From positions 1 through 31,742 of IMG/VR virus record IMGVR_UViG_3300042350_005912: 31,742 nt of DNA, one strand, 5' to 3'. A model generated the notes under the pieces. The model had not been told where the DNA came from. It did not search any database and saw only the letters and a program-made list of their open reading frames with translations. Source of the DNA: a virus. Shown piece by piece: positions 1 to 6,718 of the stretch (position 1 is its first letter; each line of letters starts with the position of its first letter). Position numbers and translations under genes: made by a program.

Positions 1-777
1 GACGGCCAGCATAGGCTTTCTGCGGTGGTAAGGACCGGGATTCCTCAGCGGTTCATGGTTCACTTTGACGGGGATCGAAGCCACTTTGCTGTGATTGACC
101 GGGGCAGGGTCCGCAATCCTGTCCAGTTAGCGGCCATGGCTGGCTGTAAATACTGCGCCAGTAACCATGTCTCAGCGGCTAATTCCCTGCTTTGGAACCC
201 GGCCAGCCCCATCACCATTATCCGGGGTGGTAACTGGTCTGGGGAGGAGATGGGCGACGTGCTTCATTACTTTGAGCCCGAGATAGCGGTGGTTTTTCCT
301 GCGGGCCTCCCTGGGGGAAGTCACTTTAGGCATGGGGCGCTCCGGGGTGCCTTACTGAGGAGTGCCATTGCCTACCCCAACGACCACCAGAAAATCCACG
401 ATTTTCTAGGGATTCTAACCTCAGGTAACTCCAACCCTGACTACAGCCACGACCTTAACAATATGGTCCTGAGCTTCCACACTAAGTACCTAACCCTCAA
501 GGGTTTGCAGAGTGGAGGAACCCATAAAACCTATGAGATTAGGCGTTGGGTCTGGAGTCAGGCCCTGGATTCTGTCCAGCGGTTTATCCGTAACAAACCC
601 AGGAAGGCCTTAATGCGCATGGACCGGCTCCCGACGGAGCATCAGACCCCGATCTGGCTGGATAATAAGCCCCCGCAAATGCTATTTAAGCCCTTTGTCC
701 AAAGCTTCTTTCGGAGTACGCCCAACCCTGTCTTTAACGGGGTTCCTATTCGTCTTTTACCCCCGCAGATCCAATGA
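1..777 (+). CDS. DGQHR/ParB-like phage protein, 5' end outside window
   Basis: The frame is open from base 1 and its first residues read DGQHRLSAVVRTGIP, followed by FAVIDRGRVRNPVQLAAMAG. This matches the hallmark of ParB-fold phage and plasmid proteins (DGQHRL, then a 'D.G..R...D.LA..G' element), so the true start lies upstream and the GTG at 25 is internal. About 258 residues are visible. The remainder is an alpha-helical tail with no motif I recognise. ParB-fold proteins bind DNA, hydrolyse CTP or act as nucleases; which applies here cannot be read. It is followed by a gene starting in a 4-nt ATGA overlap and then the terminase genes, suggesting one + strand operon. Family call moderately sure; function unknown. 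Confidence 0.7.
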   Translation, partial: DGQHRLSAVVRTGIPQRFMVHFDGDRSHFAVIDRGRVRNPVQLAAMAGCKYCASNHVSAANSLLWNPASPITIIRGGNWSGEEMGDVLHYFEPEIAVVFPAGLPGGSHFRHGALRGALLRSAIAYPNDHQKIHDFLGILTSGNSNPDYSHDLNNMVLSFHTKYLTLKGLQSGGTHKTYEIRRWVWSQALDSVQRFIRNKPRKALMRMDRLPTEHQTPIWLDNKPPQMLFKPFVQSFFRSTPNPVFNGVPIRLLPPQIQ

Positions 778-962
778 CTTTACTCAGCCCTGAAGCAGAA
801 CCAACCCGGGAGGAAATCCTGGTCCACCTCCTGGCGGCTGTAACGTTATGGCAGAGGATCATCCTTGCTGAGTTCGAGAGCCGGGGTCTGCCCTCGGACT
901 CCCTCAGCAACTTTACCCAAGACCTGGCCGATGTAGTGATCAACCTGGGCCGGAGGGAGTAG
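774..962 (+). CDS. Small hypothetical protein (62 aa)
   Basis: The ATG overlaps the TGA of the DGQHR-like gene (ATGA), so translation is probably coupled. The product is acidic and helical (REEILVHLLAAVTLWQRIIL, then a Leu/Asp-rich second helix) with no cysteines, signal peptide or recognised motif. It sits between a ParB-fold gene and the small-terminase candidate, the place where phages often carry small packaging or regulatory accessory proteins, but nothing in the sequence proves such a role. The overlap and position in a compact operon are the main support for it being real. Confidence 0.6.
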   Translation: MTLLSPEAEPTREEILVHLLAAVTLWQRIILAEFESRGLPSDSLSNFTQDLADVVINLGRRE

Positions 963-1003
963 GGGCGTTGGGAATCCTGGGTTTATAGCCTTTGAGTCTA
1001 TCT

Positions 1004-1540
1004 ATGGCAGCGCCCAAGCGAACCCCAGCCCAGCGAGAGCGAGACCGCGAACATGTGGCCAACCTTTACCTCAAGGGTTGGTCACAGTCTGAAATTGCCA
1101 ACTACCTGGAGGTATCCCAGCCTTTAATCTCCAAAGAGCTCAAGGCGATCAAAGCTAAGTGGCACTCCGAGCAACTGGAGCAGTATGAGTTTTATATTGC
1201 CCAGGAACTAGACCGGCTTCGGTTAATTGAGAAGGAAGCGTGGGAGGCCTGGGAGCGGAGTAAGCAAACCAAAGAGCAGACCCTGAGCGAAAAGCTACGG
1301 TCGGCCTCGCCGGATGACCTGGACCTGGAGACTGGAGCGGCGAAGCTAAAAATCCAACGGCGCACCATAGACCAGGTCGGCGATCCTAAATTCCTAGAAC
1401 AACTCCTCAAGGTCCACCAGGCCCGGGCCAAGTTACTGAACCTCGGCGATACCTCCACCGCCAAACCCCAGGGCGATACCTTGGCGGTTAGCTCCACCCA
1501 GCTCGCCGTCCTTGCTGAGTACCTATCCTCCAATCCGTAA
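1004..1540 (+). CDS. Putative terminase small subunit (HTH DNA-binding)
   Basis: The ATG at 1004 (MAAPKRTPAQRERDRE) is preferred over the in-frame TTG at 992. Residues about 16-50 form a helix-turn-helix (VANLYLKGWSQSEIANYLEV, then SQPLISKELKAIK) of the type used by small terminases to recognise packaging sites. A long charged, probably coiled-coil stretch follows (QEL.RL..IEKEAWEAWERSKQTKEQ), and the C-terminal part includes LLKVHQARAKLLNL. The gene lies 14 nt upstream of the large terminase, the classic TerS-TerL order. It could instead be a generic HTH regulator; adjacency to TerL makes TerS the better guess. Its stop codon lies inside a one-mismatch copy of the TCCGC-N4-GCGGA palindrome. 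Confidence 0.7.
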   Translation: MAAPKRTPAQRERDREHVANLYLKGWSQSEIANYLEVSQPLISKELKAIKAKWHSEQLEQYEFYIAQELDRLRLIEKEAWEAWERSKQTKEQTLSEKLRSASPDDLDLETGAAKLKIQRRTIDQVGDPKFLEQLLKVHQARAKLLNLGDTSTAKPQGDTLAVSSTQLAVLAEYLSSNP

Positions 1541-1554
1541 CGGCGGAATCAACT

Positions 1555-3195
1555 ATGCCTAATCCCCACTCAAAACCTGTAGACCCCTCCAGCCTGGAAG
1601 CACTCCGGGAGTCCTTGCAACCCAGCAACCTAGCCAAGACCTTACTCGGTTATGCAATCATGGTTAACTCCGGCCTGGAGGAGGAAACCCAGCCCCCGGC
1701 CCCGCGCAAAGGCCAGCTACAGGCGCAGGCTTGGTCCCAGGGCATCTACGCCCCAGGCGATCACCATAAATACCTGGCCCAGCACCTGGAGGCCGTAGAA
1801 CGGGGCGAAATACGCAGGTTGATGGTGACCATGCCTCCCCAACATGGTAAGAGTACCCTGGCCTCCCAGTATTTCCCTAGCTGGTTCCTGGGCCGGAACC
1901 CGAGGAAGCGGGTTATGCTCTTAGGCCACTCTCAGAACCTGGTAGAAGGCTTCGGGGAGAAGATCCGAAGTCATATCCAGTCCCCCAACTACGGCCTATT
2001 ATTTCCTGGAGTTACCCTTAGCCCCACGACCAAGGCCAAGGGTAATTTCCAAGTTTGTATCGGAGGAAGCCCTGCCGGGGAGTTCAACGCTTTCGGGGTC
2101 GGCGGTGGTGCCACCGGTCGAGGCGGGGAATTAATCATCATTGATGACTTGATCAAGAACCGCGAACAAGCCGACTCCCCCACCTACCAAGAAAAGCTGC
2201 GGGAGTGGGTAAGGTCGGTAGCCCTGACCCGGCAGGGTAAAGATGCCGCTATTGTGATGGTCATGACCCGCTGGAGCGTCAAAGACATTGCCGCCTGGAT
2301 GCTCACCGAACTGGCCCATGAGAACTGGGTAAATGTCACTCTACCCGCCATCGCGGAACCAACCGAGGAAAAGCCGGACCCCGTAGGCCGAGCGCCTGGA
2401 GCTGCCCTTTGGCCCGAACGGTACTCTACCAAGCAACTCCTCCAGACCAAGGCCACCATGGGCGAAGCCGATTGGCTTAGTCTGTACCAGCAAAATCCTG
2501 GCGCGGATGCCTCGGTGGTCTTTACCCCGGCCCAGTTCAAGATTTACGCCGGTGCGCCCCCGGTACTGCCGGAGGACTTGGCCCTATCGGTTCAGTCCTG
2601 GGATTTGTCCTTTGGGGCCAACAATGCCACCAGCTCCTGGGTAGTTGGGCAAGTCTGGTGCCCGGTGAGAAACCAAGCCATAATCGGCGGGTGGGTGTAT
2701 TACCTGCTCTACCAATACCGGGCTCAGCTTGGTTTCACCGATACCCGGGACGCGATCCGGGAGGTATCCAAGCTCTACCCCCGCAGTAAGGTACTGATCG
2801 AAAATAAGGCCAACGGCCCGGGAGTGATCGACGCCCTGACGGAGATGCGCCTCGACAACCCCATCCAAGCCATAGAACCCGGTAGTTCCTCCAAGGCCGA
2901 TAGAGCTTACCAGGTTCTCCCCCTGGTGGAGCGGGGTGCGGTATGGTTGCCGGACCCGGAAGCAGAGCCCGGGGTTAAACCGCTATGGCGGGAACTAGAA
3001 AGCTTCCCCCAGGGCATTACCGATGATTGTGTCGATGCCATGACCCAGGCCTTGAACTACCTCAAGGCCCGACTCAAGATCACAATGGGCATTTCTGTGG
3101 CCAACGGCTACGACACCCAGCAACGCAAGAACTTGCATGGTAGGTTGGCAAGTTACAGCCCTGGGGCCAATATGGTGACCTGGAGCGGGTTCTAG
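1555..3195 (+). CDS. terL: Phage terminase large subunit
   Basis: This is the packaging motor that pumps phage DNA into the prohead and cuts it. The ATPase domain has Walker A MPPQHGKST at residues about 93-101, a Walker B-like LIIIDDLI near 193-200, and a conserved TRW motif after VMVM. The C-terminal RNase H-fold nuclease shows SWDLSFG (metal-binding Asp near 349), LIENKANGPGVIDAL near 415-430, and DDCVDAMTQAL near 490-500. Length (546 aa) is normal for TerL, so the gene appears complete and functional. It follows the small-subunit candidate by 14 nt and converges with the next minus-strand gene with only 2 nt between stops. The large subunit is the firmest evidence that the element is phage-derived. 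Confidence 0.95.
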   Translation: MPNPHSKPVDPSSLEALRESLQPSNLAKTLLGYAIMVNSGLEEETQPPAPRKGQLQAQAWSQGIYAPGDHHKYLAQHLEAVERGEIRRLMVTMPPQHGKSTLASQYFPSWFLGRNPRKRVMLLGHSQNLVEGFGEKIRSHIQSPNYGLLFPGVTLSPTTKAKGNFQVCIGGSPAGEFNAFGVGGGATGRGGELIIIDDLIKNREQADSPTYQEKLREWVRSVALTRQGKDAAIVMVMTRWSVKDIAAWMLTELAHENWVNVTLPAIAEPTEEKPDPVGRAPGAALWPERYSTKQLLQTKATMGEADWLSLYQQNPGADASVVFTPAQFKIYAGAPPVLPEDLALSVQSWDLSFGANNATSSWVVGQVWCPVRNQAIIGGWVYYLLYQYRAQLGFTDTRDAIREVSKLYPRSKVLIENKANGPGVIDALTEMRLDNPIQAIEPGSSSKADRAYQVLPLVERGAVWLPDPEAEPGVKPLWRELESFPQGITDDCVDAMTQALNYLKARLKITMGISVANGYDTQQRKNLHGRLASYSPGANMVTWSGF

Positions 3196-3197
3196 GG

Positions 3198-3602
3198 TTA
3201 GGCCTGGGGGTTGAGCTTTGCTGCGGCCTCGGCCTTCTTCCTGGCCCGGTATGCTTTGGCGTAAGCGGCCTTAGCTGCCTTACGCTCCGGGGAATCCTCG
3301 TAGGCCTTGATCTGGTCCTGGCGAGTGGCCCGGTAGGTGCGGGATACCTCGACCTTGGCGGCTCTACGCTCCGGAGAGGTCTCATAGGCCTCTACCTTGT
3401 CCGGGTGAAGTTGCCGGTACTTGTCCACGGCCCGGGCCACGGCTTTCTTACCCTTGACACTCGCCCGGTACTTCTCCAGGGATGCCTTACCCTCTGGAGT
3501 TTGATAGTAAGCCTTCATGTACTCCCGTCGCCGTTGGCGGCGGAGGTCTTGGTCGCTGCCTTGGTTGCTGGCCGGATCCGTCATGCGCAATAGAAAAAAC
3601 AT
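3198..3602 (-). CDS. Basic repeat protein, unknown function
   Basis: The ATG at 3602 has GGGGAG 8 nt upstream, which decides it over longer in-frame starts; an internal ATG 18 nt later is an alternative. The 134-aa product is very rich in Lys, Arg, Ala and Tyr and is built from a diverged repeat: YMKAYYQTPEGKAS, DKVEAYETSPERRAAK and DQIKAYEDSPERKAAK, each followed by a basic stretch with a Tyr-Arg pair. The pattern suggests a nucleic-acid-binding protein made of short repeats, an inference from composition only. It is convergent with terL. One copy of the long three-copy repeat element lies about 220 nt upstream on the same strand. Confidence 0.6.
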   Translation of the reverse strand: MFFLLRMTDPASNQGSDQDLRRQRRREYMKAYYQTPEGKASLEKYRASVKGKKAVARAVDKYRQLHPDKVEAYETSPERRAAKVEVSRTYRATRQDQIKAYEDSPERKAAKAAYAKAYRARKKAEAAAKLNPQA

Positions 3603-3659
3603 GGTAGTCTCCCCACAGAATAATAAAAATCGCTCAGAATTACTACCTTCGATCCGCAA

Positions 3660-3943
3660 TAACGGAATAAATGCTCAGATAAAGGCCGAAGTAATAACCC
3701 GTATACGTCATACATAAATCTAGCATACCCACCTCGAAAAGCACAGGGGTAACCCGGCATTTTTCTGGTTAACGTTGGGGGTATTTTGGGCTATTTCGAG
3801 GTTGAAAAAAGGGCTAAAATCGGGGTAGCTCGAAAATGGCTGAAACCCTTGCCCTGTAAGGCGTAGACCATTATTCCTAGTCCTTATATATATTTAGAAG
3901 GGGAAGTAATAAATAATCTGGAGCCTCCCTACCCACCAACCTG
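3660..3943. other. Intergenic region between two minus-strand genes
   Basis: No convincing gene is seen here. The region contains element R copy 1 (3822-3908), a one-mismatch TCCGC-N4-GCGGA palindrome (3653-3666 at its edge) and a stray CGTATACGT at about 3699 that resembles the spacer of the six-copy promoter but lacks its TATATT and TTTAC boxes. It is more AT-rich than its neighbours. Confidence 0.6.
3822..3908 (-). repeat. Long element R, copy 1
   Basis: Read on the minus strand this holds TCTAAATATATATAAGGAC, then TAGGAATAAT, then GCCTTACAGGGCAAGGG and a CTACCCC tail. It matches copy 3 (26408-26490, plus strand) over about 80 nt and copy 2 (20980-21060, minus strand) over the core. It points towards the basic-repeat gene starting at 3602. 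Role unknown: promoter/leader, centromere or recombination site are all possible. Confidence 0.8.
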
Positions 3944-4474
3944 CTACTTGAAAATAGCCTCCCGAAGAACCTCGACATTTTTTTCCGAGTCCTCCAGCGA
4001 CTCCGAGCGGAGCCGAACTGCGTGGGGGAAGTCCTTGAGGATGGCCTTGATTTTAGCGGCCTGTCCCCGAAGCCATCTACGGGTTTGTTTATCGCCCCGC
4101 TGCTGGCGACGGTAGTCCAGGGTAGCCTCGGAGGTCTCAAGGGCGTAGACGAGGGTGCTGGGTACCGTAGAGGCGATCTTGACTTTGCAGTAGGTGAGGA
4201 AGCTGATATTAAACAAGGGAGCCCCCTCGAATAGCACTACCAGGTCTCGGTATTCCGCCATGGCGGGAAGAACCTGGAGGAATAACTGAGCATGGGCCTG
4301 GTACCTAACCCCTCCACCGGCCCCTAGGACCATCACCTGGGCCTCTGGGTACCATGGCCCCGACAAAGTGCTCCAGTGCCAGTCTGAGGCCGGTCCTAGG
4401 GTCTCTACTAAGCTTTTAAGTAGGGTACTCTTGCCGGTGGCAGACTCCCCGCCGATACCAATGATCTTTCTCAC
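3944..4474 (-). CDS. P-loop NTPase, kinase-like
   Basis: The GTG at 4474 is preceded by GGAGGAGG. The protein starts MRKIIGIGGESATGKSTLLK, a textbook Walker A (GESATGKS) at residues about 8-16, as in nucleoside, polynucleotide or other small-molecule kinases. A hydrophobic strand ending in acid, LVVLFEGAPLF, near residues 80-90 may supply the Walker B position. An RRQQRGDKQTRRWLRGQ stretch near 125-140 resembles a kinase lid with arginines. Length (176 aa) fits single-domain phage kinases. The substrate cannot be named from sequence. The gene appears monocistronic or is co-transcribed with the basic repeat protein. Confidence 0.7.
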   Translation of the reverse strand: MRKIIGIGGESATGKSTLLKSLVETLGPASDWHWSTLSGPWYPEAQVMVLGAGGGVRYQAHAQLFLQVLPAMAEYRDLVVLFEGAPLFNISFLTYCKVKIASTVPSTLVYALETSEATLDYRRQQRGDKQTRRWLRGQAAKIKAILKDFPHAVRLRSESLEDSEKNVEVLREAIFK

Positions 4475-4567
4475 CCCAGGGCCTCCTCCGGTACTTCCTA
4501 ACTACCAGACTTCCCTAGTTACAAACCTAGTTACAAACTGAATCCAAAAATTTCTAAGTTTACCCCC

Positions 4568-4608
4568 TTTACAAGCATAGGCGTATACGTTATATTAAAA
4601 GGGTAAAC
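4568..4608 (+). promoter_or_regulatory. Six-copy promoter, copy P1
   Basis: TTTACA (4568-4573), 17-nt spacer containing CGTATACG, TATATT (4591-4596), then AAAAGGGTAAAC. Both boxes and the spacing fit a sigma-70-type promoter. A TTTACCC just upstream and GGGTAAA just downstream form an inverted pair around the promoter, a possible operator. Drives the gene at 4625. Confidence 0.85.
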
Positions 4609-4624
4609 AGATTTGAGGTTTTGC

Positions 4625-4933
4625 ATGGAATTTTACTTGGTGGACGTTAAGAGTATCTCTGTACCAGAGACCCTTTCCAAGGTAGCCTCAGGTAGGGTAG
4701 AACCCTTGGCTCAGAGCATTGTTGCTAGTGGAGGGCTTACAGCTCCTCTACTACTAAGGCAAGTAGGGCCAGAGGCTTATGAACTACTCTCAGAACCCCT
4801 GCATTACTATGCTGCTTGCAGAGCCCGGGAAATAAACCCTAGGCAGTTTGAGACTGTTAATGCCTTTGTAGTAACCCCAGAGCGCCAGGAAGCCGCCATC
4901 TACCAAGTAGCTGAGCAGTACCGGACCTGCTAG
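4625..4933 (+). CDS. Small ParB N-terminal-fold protein
   Basis: The start is the ATG at 4625 with GAGG 7 nt upstream. The 102-aa product reads VKSISVPETLSKVASGRVEP, LAQSIVASGGLTAPLLLR, then YELLSEPLHYYAACRA. This follows the ParB/Srx N-terminal pattern: 'I.VP......R...LA.SI...G.L.P..VR....YEL..G..R..AA', in which the usual nucleotide-contacting GHRR position reads EPLHYYAA. The loss of arginines suggests a degenerate or repurposed fold. It has its own promoter (P1) and terminator (4956-4985), an isolated expression cassette. A role in partition or as an anti-host protein is possible but not shown. Confidence 0.75.
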   Translation: MEFYLVDVKSISVPETLSKVASGRVEPLAQSIVASGGLTAPLLLRQVGPEAYELLSEPLHYYAACRAREINPRQFETVNAFVVTPERQEAAIYQVAEQYRTC

Positions 4934-4955
4934 GTCACCTAGGTTCTCCACCCCA

Positions 4956-4985
4956 CCCCTCCCCCTGGAGGGGTTCTTTGTTTGA
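4956..4985 (+). terminator. Rho-independent terminator of cassette 1
   Basis: CCCCTCC (4956-4962), 4-nt loop, GGAGGGG (4967-4973), followed by TTCTTTGTTTG. Nearly identical to the terminator at 5372-5400. Confidence 0.8.
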
Positions 4986-4989
4986 GTGT

Positions 4990-5070
4990 TAGGTACTTCC
5001 CTAGTTACAAACTGGATCCAAAAATTCCTAGGTTTACCCCCTTTACAAACATAGTCGTATACGTTATATT
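4990..5070 (+). repeat. Duplicated promoter-upstream segment
   Basis: The stretch starting about 4996 (TTCCCTAGTTACAAACTGGA) and ending in TATATT at 5070 repeats 4512-4596 almost base for base. It shows that the region upstream of P1 was duplicated together with the promoter. Confidence 0.8.
5042..5070 (+). promoter_or_regulatory. Six-copy promoter, copy P2 (variant)
   Basis: TTTACA (5042-5047), 17-nt spacer with CGTATACG, TATATT (5065-5070). Unlike the other five copies it is not followed by the GGGTAAAC tail; a structured leader replaces it, so regulation after initiation may differ. Confidence 0.8.
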
Positions 5071-5076
5071 AAATTC

Positions 5077-5180
5077 ATGGGAGGCGGATAACAGCCGAGT
5101 CGGGGAACCGACAGTGTGATGAGCGCCAGGACAAGCCAACCTCCTCCCACCCACCAACCACTTACACCGAGGACCAACCG
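5077..5180 (+). promoter_or_regulatory. Structured leader with 4-codon mini-ORF
   Basis: Downstream of P2 there is ATG-GGA-GGC-GGA-TAA (5077-5091), then a small hairpin GTCGG-GGAA-CCGAC (about 5099-5112) with a GNRA-type loop. A C-rich unstructured stretch reaches to the start at 5181. It does not match a riboswitch that I know. It may be a leader peptide or RNA regulator of the next gene. Confidence 0.4.
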
Positions 5181-5363
5181 ATGACTACCTTCACTACCAC
5201 CCCTGCTGCTACCCCTGACTTCCGGAACGCTGCCCGTTGGCTTACCCGCCAAAGCTGGCAAGCAGACCCGGCTCACTGGGTAGCCCAGGCCAAGACCCGC
5301 TACAGCCTCACCAACCACCAAGCAGCCGCACTGCTCCACAACATGCAGCTACAGCTAGGCTAG
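5181..5363 (+). CDS. Small hypothetical protein (60 aa), cassette 2
   Basis: The ATG at 5181 has CGAGGA 8 nt upstream. The product begins with a Thr/Pro/Ala-rich tail (MTTFTTTPAATPDF) and continues as two helices (RNAARWLTRQSWQADPAHWV and SLTNHQAAALLHNMQLQLG) with several tryptophans. No family was recognised. It lies in a self-contained unit: promoter copy P2, a roughly 100-nt leader, the gene, then a terminator at 5372. The duplicated flanks with unrelated cargo compared with the cassette at 4625 indicate an exchangeable gene slot. The promoter-terminator frame supports expression; the function is unknown. Confidence 0.65.
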   Translation: MTTFTTTPAATPDFRNAARWLTRQSWQADPAHWVAQAKTRYSLTNHQAAALLHNMQLQLG

Positions 5364-5371
5364 GCCACCCA

Positions 5372-5400
5372 CCCCTCCCCTCGGAGGGGTTCTTTGTTTG
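5372..5400 (+). terminator. Rho-independent terminator of cassette 2
   Basis: CCCCTCC (5372-5378), loop CCTC, GGAGGGG (5383-5389), then TTCTTTGTTTG. Same stem and tail as the terminator of cassette 1. Confidence 0.8.
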
Positions 5401-5405
5401 GTGCC

Positions 5406-5624
5406 TCAGGCCGGGTACAGCAACCCATCTCCGAGCCTAACCACCGTCGCCACCTGGAGGGGGTTGCCATAGCCATCCCACCCATGCCAGCCCAGGCTAT
5501 GCTCCCAGCCTGGAGCCCGTAGGTAGAGGCGTTGATCGGGCCAGTGTGCGACTACTACCCAGTAACGACCAGCGTAGACAACCAGGGCCCCAACCGAAGG
5601 CGCAGAACTTTGAAATTTCTTCAT
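5406..5624 (-). CDS. Small beta-rich hypothetical protein
   Basis: The ATG at 5624 has AAGGGGG about 5 nt upstream. The 72-aa product (SVGALVVYAGRYWVVVAHWP, then a Trp/Gly-rich middle with GWHGWDGYG, then ATVVRLGDGLLYPA) has the alternating hydrophobic pattern of a small SH3-like beta barrel. No family was recognised. It is divergent from the gene at 5698, sharing the short region that holds promoter P3, and its stop abuts the terminator hairpin of cassette 2. It lies on the opposite strand to its neighbours, which lowers confidence, but no competing gene occupies the stretch. Confidence 0.5.
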   Translation of the reverse strand: MKKFQSSAPSVGALVVYAGRYWVVVAHWPDQRLYLRAPGWEHSLGWHGWDGYGNPLQVATVVRLGDGLLYPA

Positions 5625-5633
5625 CTAACCCCC

Positions 5634-5674
5634 TTTACTTTGCCATACGTATACGTTATATTAAAAGGGTAAAC
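5634..5674 (+). promoter_or_regulatory. Six-copy promoter, copy P3
   Basis: TTTACT (5634-5639), 17-nt spacer with CGTATACG, TATATT (5657-5662), AAAA, GGGTAAAC (5667-5674). It drives the gene at 5698. Confidence 0.85.
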
Positions 5675-5697
5675 AAATTCAACCGAGGGTTTTACCC

Positions 5698-5961
5698 ATG
5701 ACCGCTACTCTTCTTGCTCCCGCCCCCGTTGCTACCAAGCTTGCCACCCGCGACTACGTTGCCAGTGTCCAGCGGACATATATGGATCCCGAGATTGGCC
5801 TTTGTGTCGAGACTGAGTATGTCGAGGTGACCGTGGCCCAGGGGTTCCTCCCCGGGGTGGGCGGTGAAATCGCCAAGGTGCGCCTCTACCTGGCTCAGGA
5901 ATACCCCGGCTATGACCTGGTGGATATCCACTTCGCCGAGGACATGGACGTAGAGTTCTAA
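5698..5961 (+). CDS. Hypothetical protein (87 aa) under promoter P3
   Basis: The ATG at 5698 follows the conserved leader GAGGGTTTTACCC shared with the Ycf46-like gene, so GAGGG is the ribosome-binding site. The product starts with an Ala/Pro-rich segment and continues as a mixed alpha/beta domain (TEYVEVTVAQGFLPGVGGEI, AKVRLYLAQEYPGYDLVDI) ending acidic (AEDMDVEF). The end resembles the small 77-aa protein at 9116 (LAQQYPEL versus LAQEYPGY; both predict a beta strand, then helix, then this tail), hinting at a distant relation. Function unknown. It is followed by a strong hairpin at 5969. Confidence 0.65.
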   Translation: MTATLLAPAPVATKLATRDYVASVQRTYMDPEIGLCVETEYVEVTVAQGFLPGVGGEIAKVRLYLAQEYPGYDLVDIHFAEDMDVEF

Positions 5962-5968
5962 GCCCCCT

Positions 5969-5988
5969 GGGGGAGCCCTGGCTCCCCC
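5969..5988 (+). terminator. GC-rich hairpin after the 5698 gene
   Basis: GGGGGAGCC (5969-5977) pairs with GGCTCCCCC (5980-5988). The stem is strong but there is no T-run after it, so it may be a transcript-stabilising hairpin or a weak terminator. Confidence 0.5.
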
Positions 5989-6026
5989 TCCGCCAGTACC
6001 TTTGTAAACCTTACGAGACTTTACCC

Positions 6027-6269
6027 ATGAACGTTCCGACAATTACCGTGCCTAGATTTCTGTCTGTAACCGCCGCCGTTTCGCTTATGGCTTTTTTAGC
6101 AGGCTGCCCTTCGCAGCAAAACCAAGCAGATCGCCGGTACCCTGACCCGGCCCAACCGGACTGCTATACGACCGTCGAGCTAGTGGCCGGGGAACTCACA
6201 CCGAAGCTCTATAACTGTGATCTAGATATAGCGCCCAGTGATCTGGATACGGTGCCAGGCGCCCATTAA
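6027..6269 (+). CDS. Small lipoprotein
   Basis: The 80-aa product starts MNVPTITVPRFLSVTAAVSL, then MAFLAGCPSQQ. This is a type II signal peptide: a short N-region, a hydrophobic core, and lipobox LAGC with the acylated cysteine at about residue 27. The mature part is short, polar and Pro/Asp-rich with two further cysteines (DCYTTVEL, LYNCDLD) that could form a disulphide. It is expected to be lipid-anchored to a membrane facing the periplasm. A small phage-encoded lipoprotein may serve in superinfection exclusion or lysis, but this is a guess from precedent. No strong ribosome-binding site is visible; it may be expressed from P3 by readthrough. Confidence 0.65.
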   Translation: MNVPTITVPRFLSVTAAVSLMAFLAGCPSQQNQADRRYPDPAQPDCYTTVELVAGELTPKLYNCDLDIAPSDLDTVPGAH

Positions 6270-6332
6270 CCACCCCGGGGAGGGTACTAACCCGGGTCTA
6301 TTCACCTATTCACCTACCGAAGATAAAAACCA

Positions 6333-6593
6333 ATGACAGCACCGCTAAACCATAACTGGAGCATCATCGCCACCGCCGAAGGGGGCGAGGTTTTAGCTTG
6401 CCTGGACGATAGCCGAGAGGGCTATGTTCGTGTCTCCTACCCCGAAGACCTGAGAGAGGGTTTCCTGGTCGAGGCCCTTAGAGGCAAGGGGGTAGAGGTT
6501 GATCTAGGTATCCAACCCTTCTACCAAGCAGGCGAGAGCCCTGGCGAGGCCGTGGCACTGTTTAGGCTGGAGTATTCCGGTGCCAACCTCTAG
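6333..6593 (+). CDS. Hypothetical protein (86 aa)
   Basis: The ATG at 6333 has only a weak purine stretch (GAAGATAAAA) upstream. The protein is acidic with alternating hydrophobic residues: WSIIATAEGGEVLACLDDSR, EGYVRVSYPEDLREGFLVEA, LRGKGVEVDLG. This suggests a small beta-rich fold. No family was recognised, and there is no signal peptide. It is followed by a terminator (6621-6647), which marks the end of this small + strand group before the promoter P4 of the Ycf46-like gene. Confidence 0.6.
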   Translation: MTAPLNHNWSIIATAEGGEVLACLDDSREGYVRVSYPEDLREGFLVEALRGKGVEVDLGIQPFYQAGESPGEAVALFRLEYSGANL

Positions 6594-6620
6594 CCAACCC
6601 CAGCTCCACCCTACGCCCCG

Positions 6621-6647
6621 GCCCCAGGTCGGGGCTAAAACTTTTTT
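6621..6647 (+). terminator. Rho-independent terminator
   Basis: GCCCC (6621-6625), loop AGGTC, GGGGC (6631-6635), then TAAAACTTTTTT. It separates the 6333 gene from promoter P4. Confidence 0.7.
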
Positions 6648-6658
6648 AGGAATACCTC

Positions 6659-6699
6659 TTTACTTCCATAGCCGTATACGTTATATTAAAAGGGTAAAC
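6659..6699 (+). promoter_or_regulatory. Six-copy promoter, copy P4
   Basis: TTTACT (6659-6664), 17-nt spacer with CGTATACG, TATATT (6682-6687), AAAA, GGGTAAAC (6692-6699), then AAATTTGAGGG just before the start at 6719. It drives the Ycf46-like ATPase. Confidence 0.88.
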
Positions 6700-6718
6700 A
6701 AATTTGAGGGTTCCACCC

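Noticed and set aside
992-1003. TTG start for the small-terminase candidate
   Set aside because: The ATG at 1004 gives a natural N-terminus and needs no rare start codon; the extra MSLS adds nothing.
3690-3720. A copy of the shared promoter at CGTATACGTCATACAT
   Set aside because: It keeps the CGTATACG core but lacks TATATT and the upstream TTTAC box, and no gene follows on that strand.
5071-5180. Known riboswitch (glutamine, ykkC-type) or hammerhead ribozyme
   Set aside because: The short hairpin and TGATGAG stretch do not contain the conserved cores of these RNAs.
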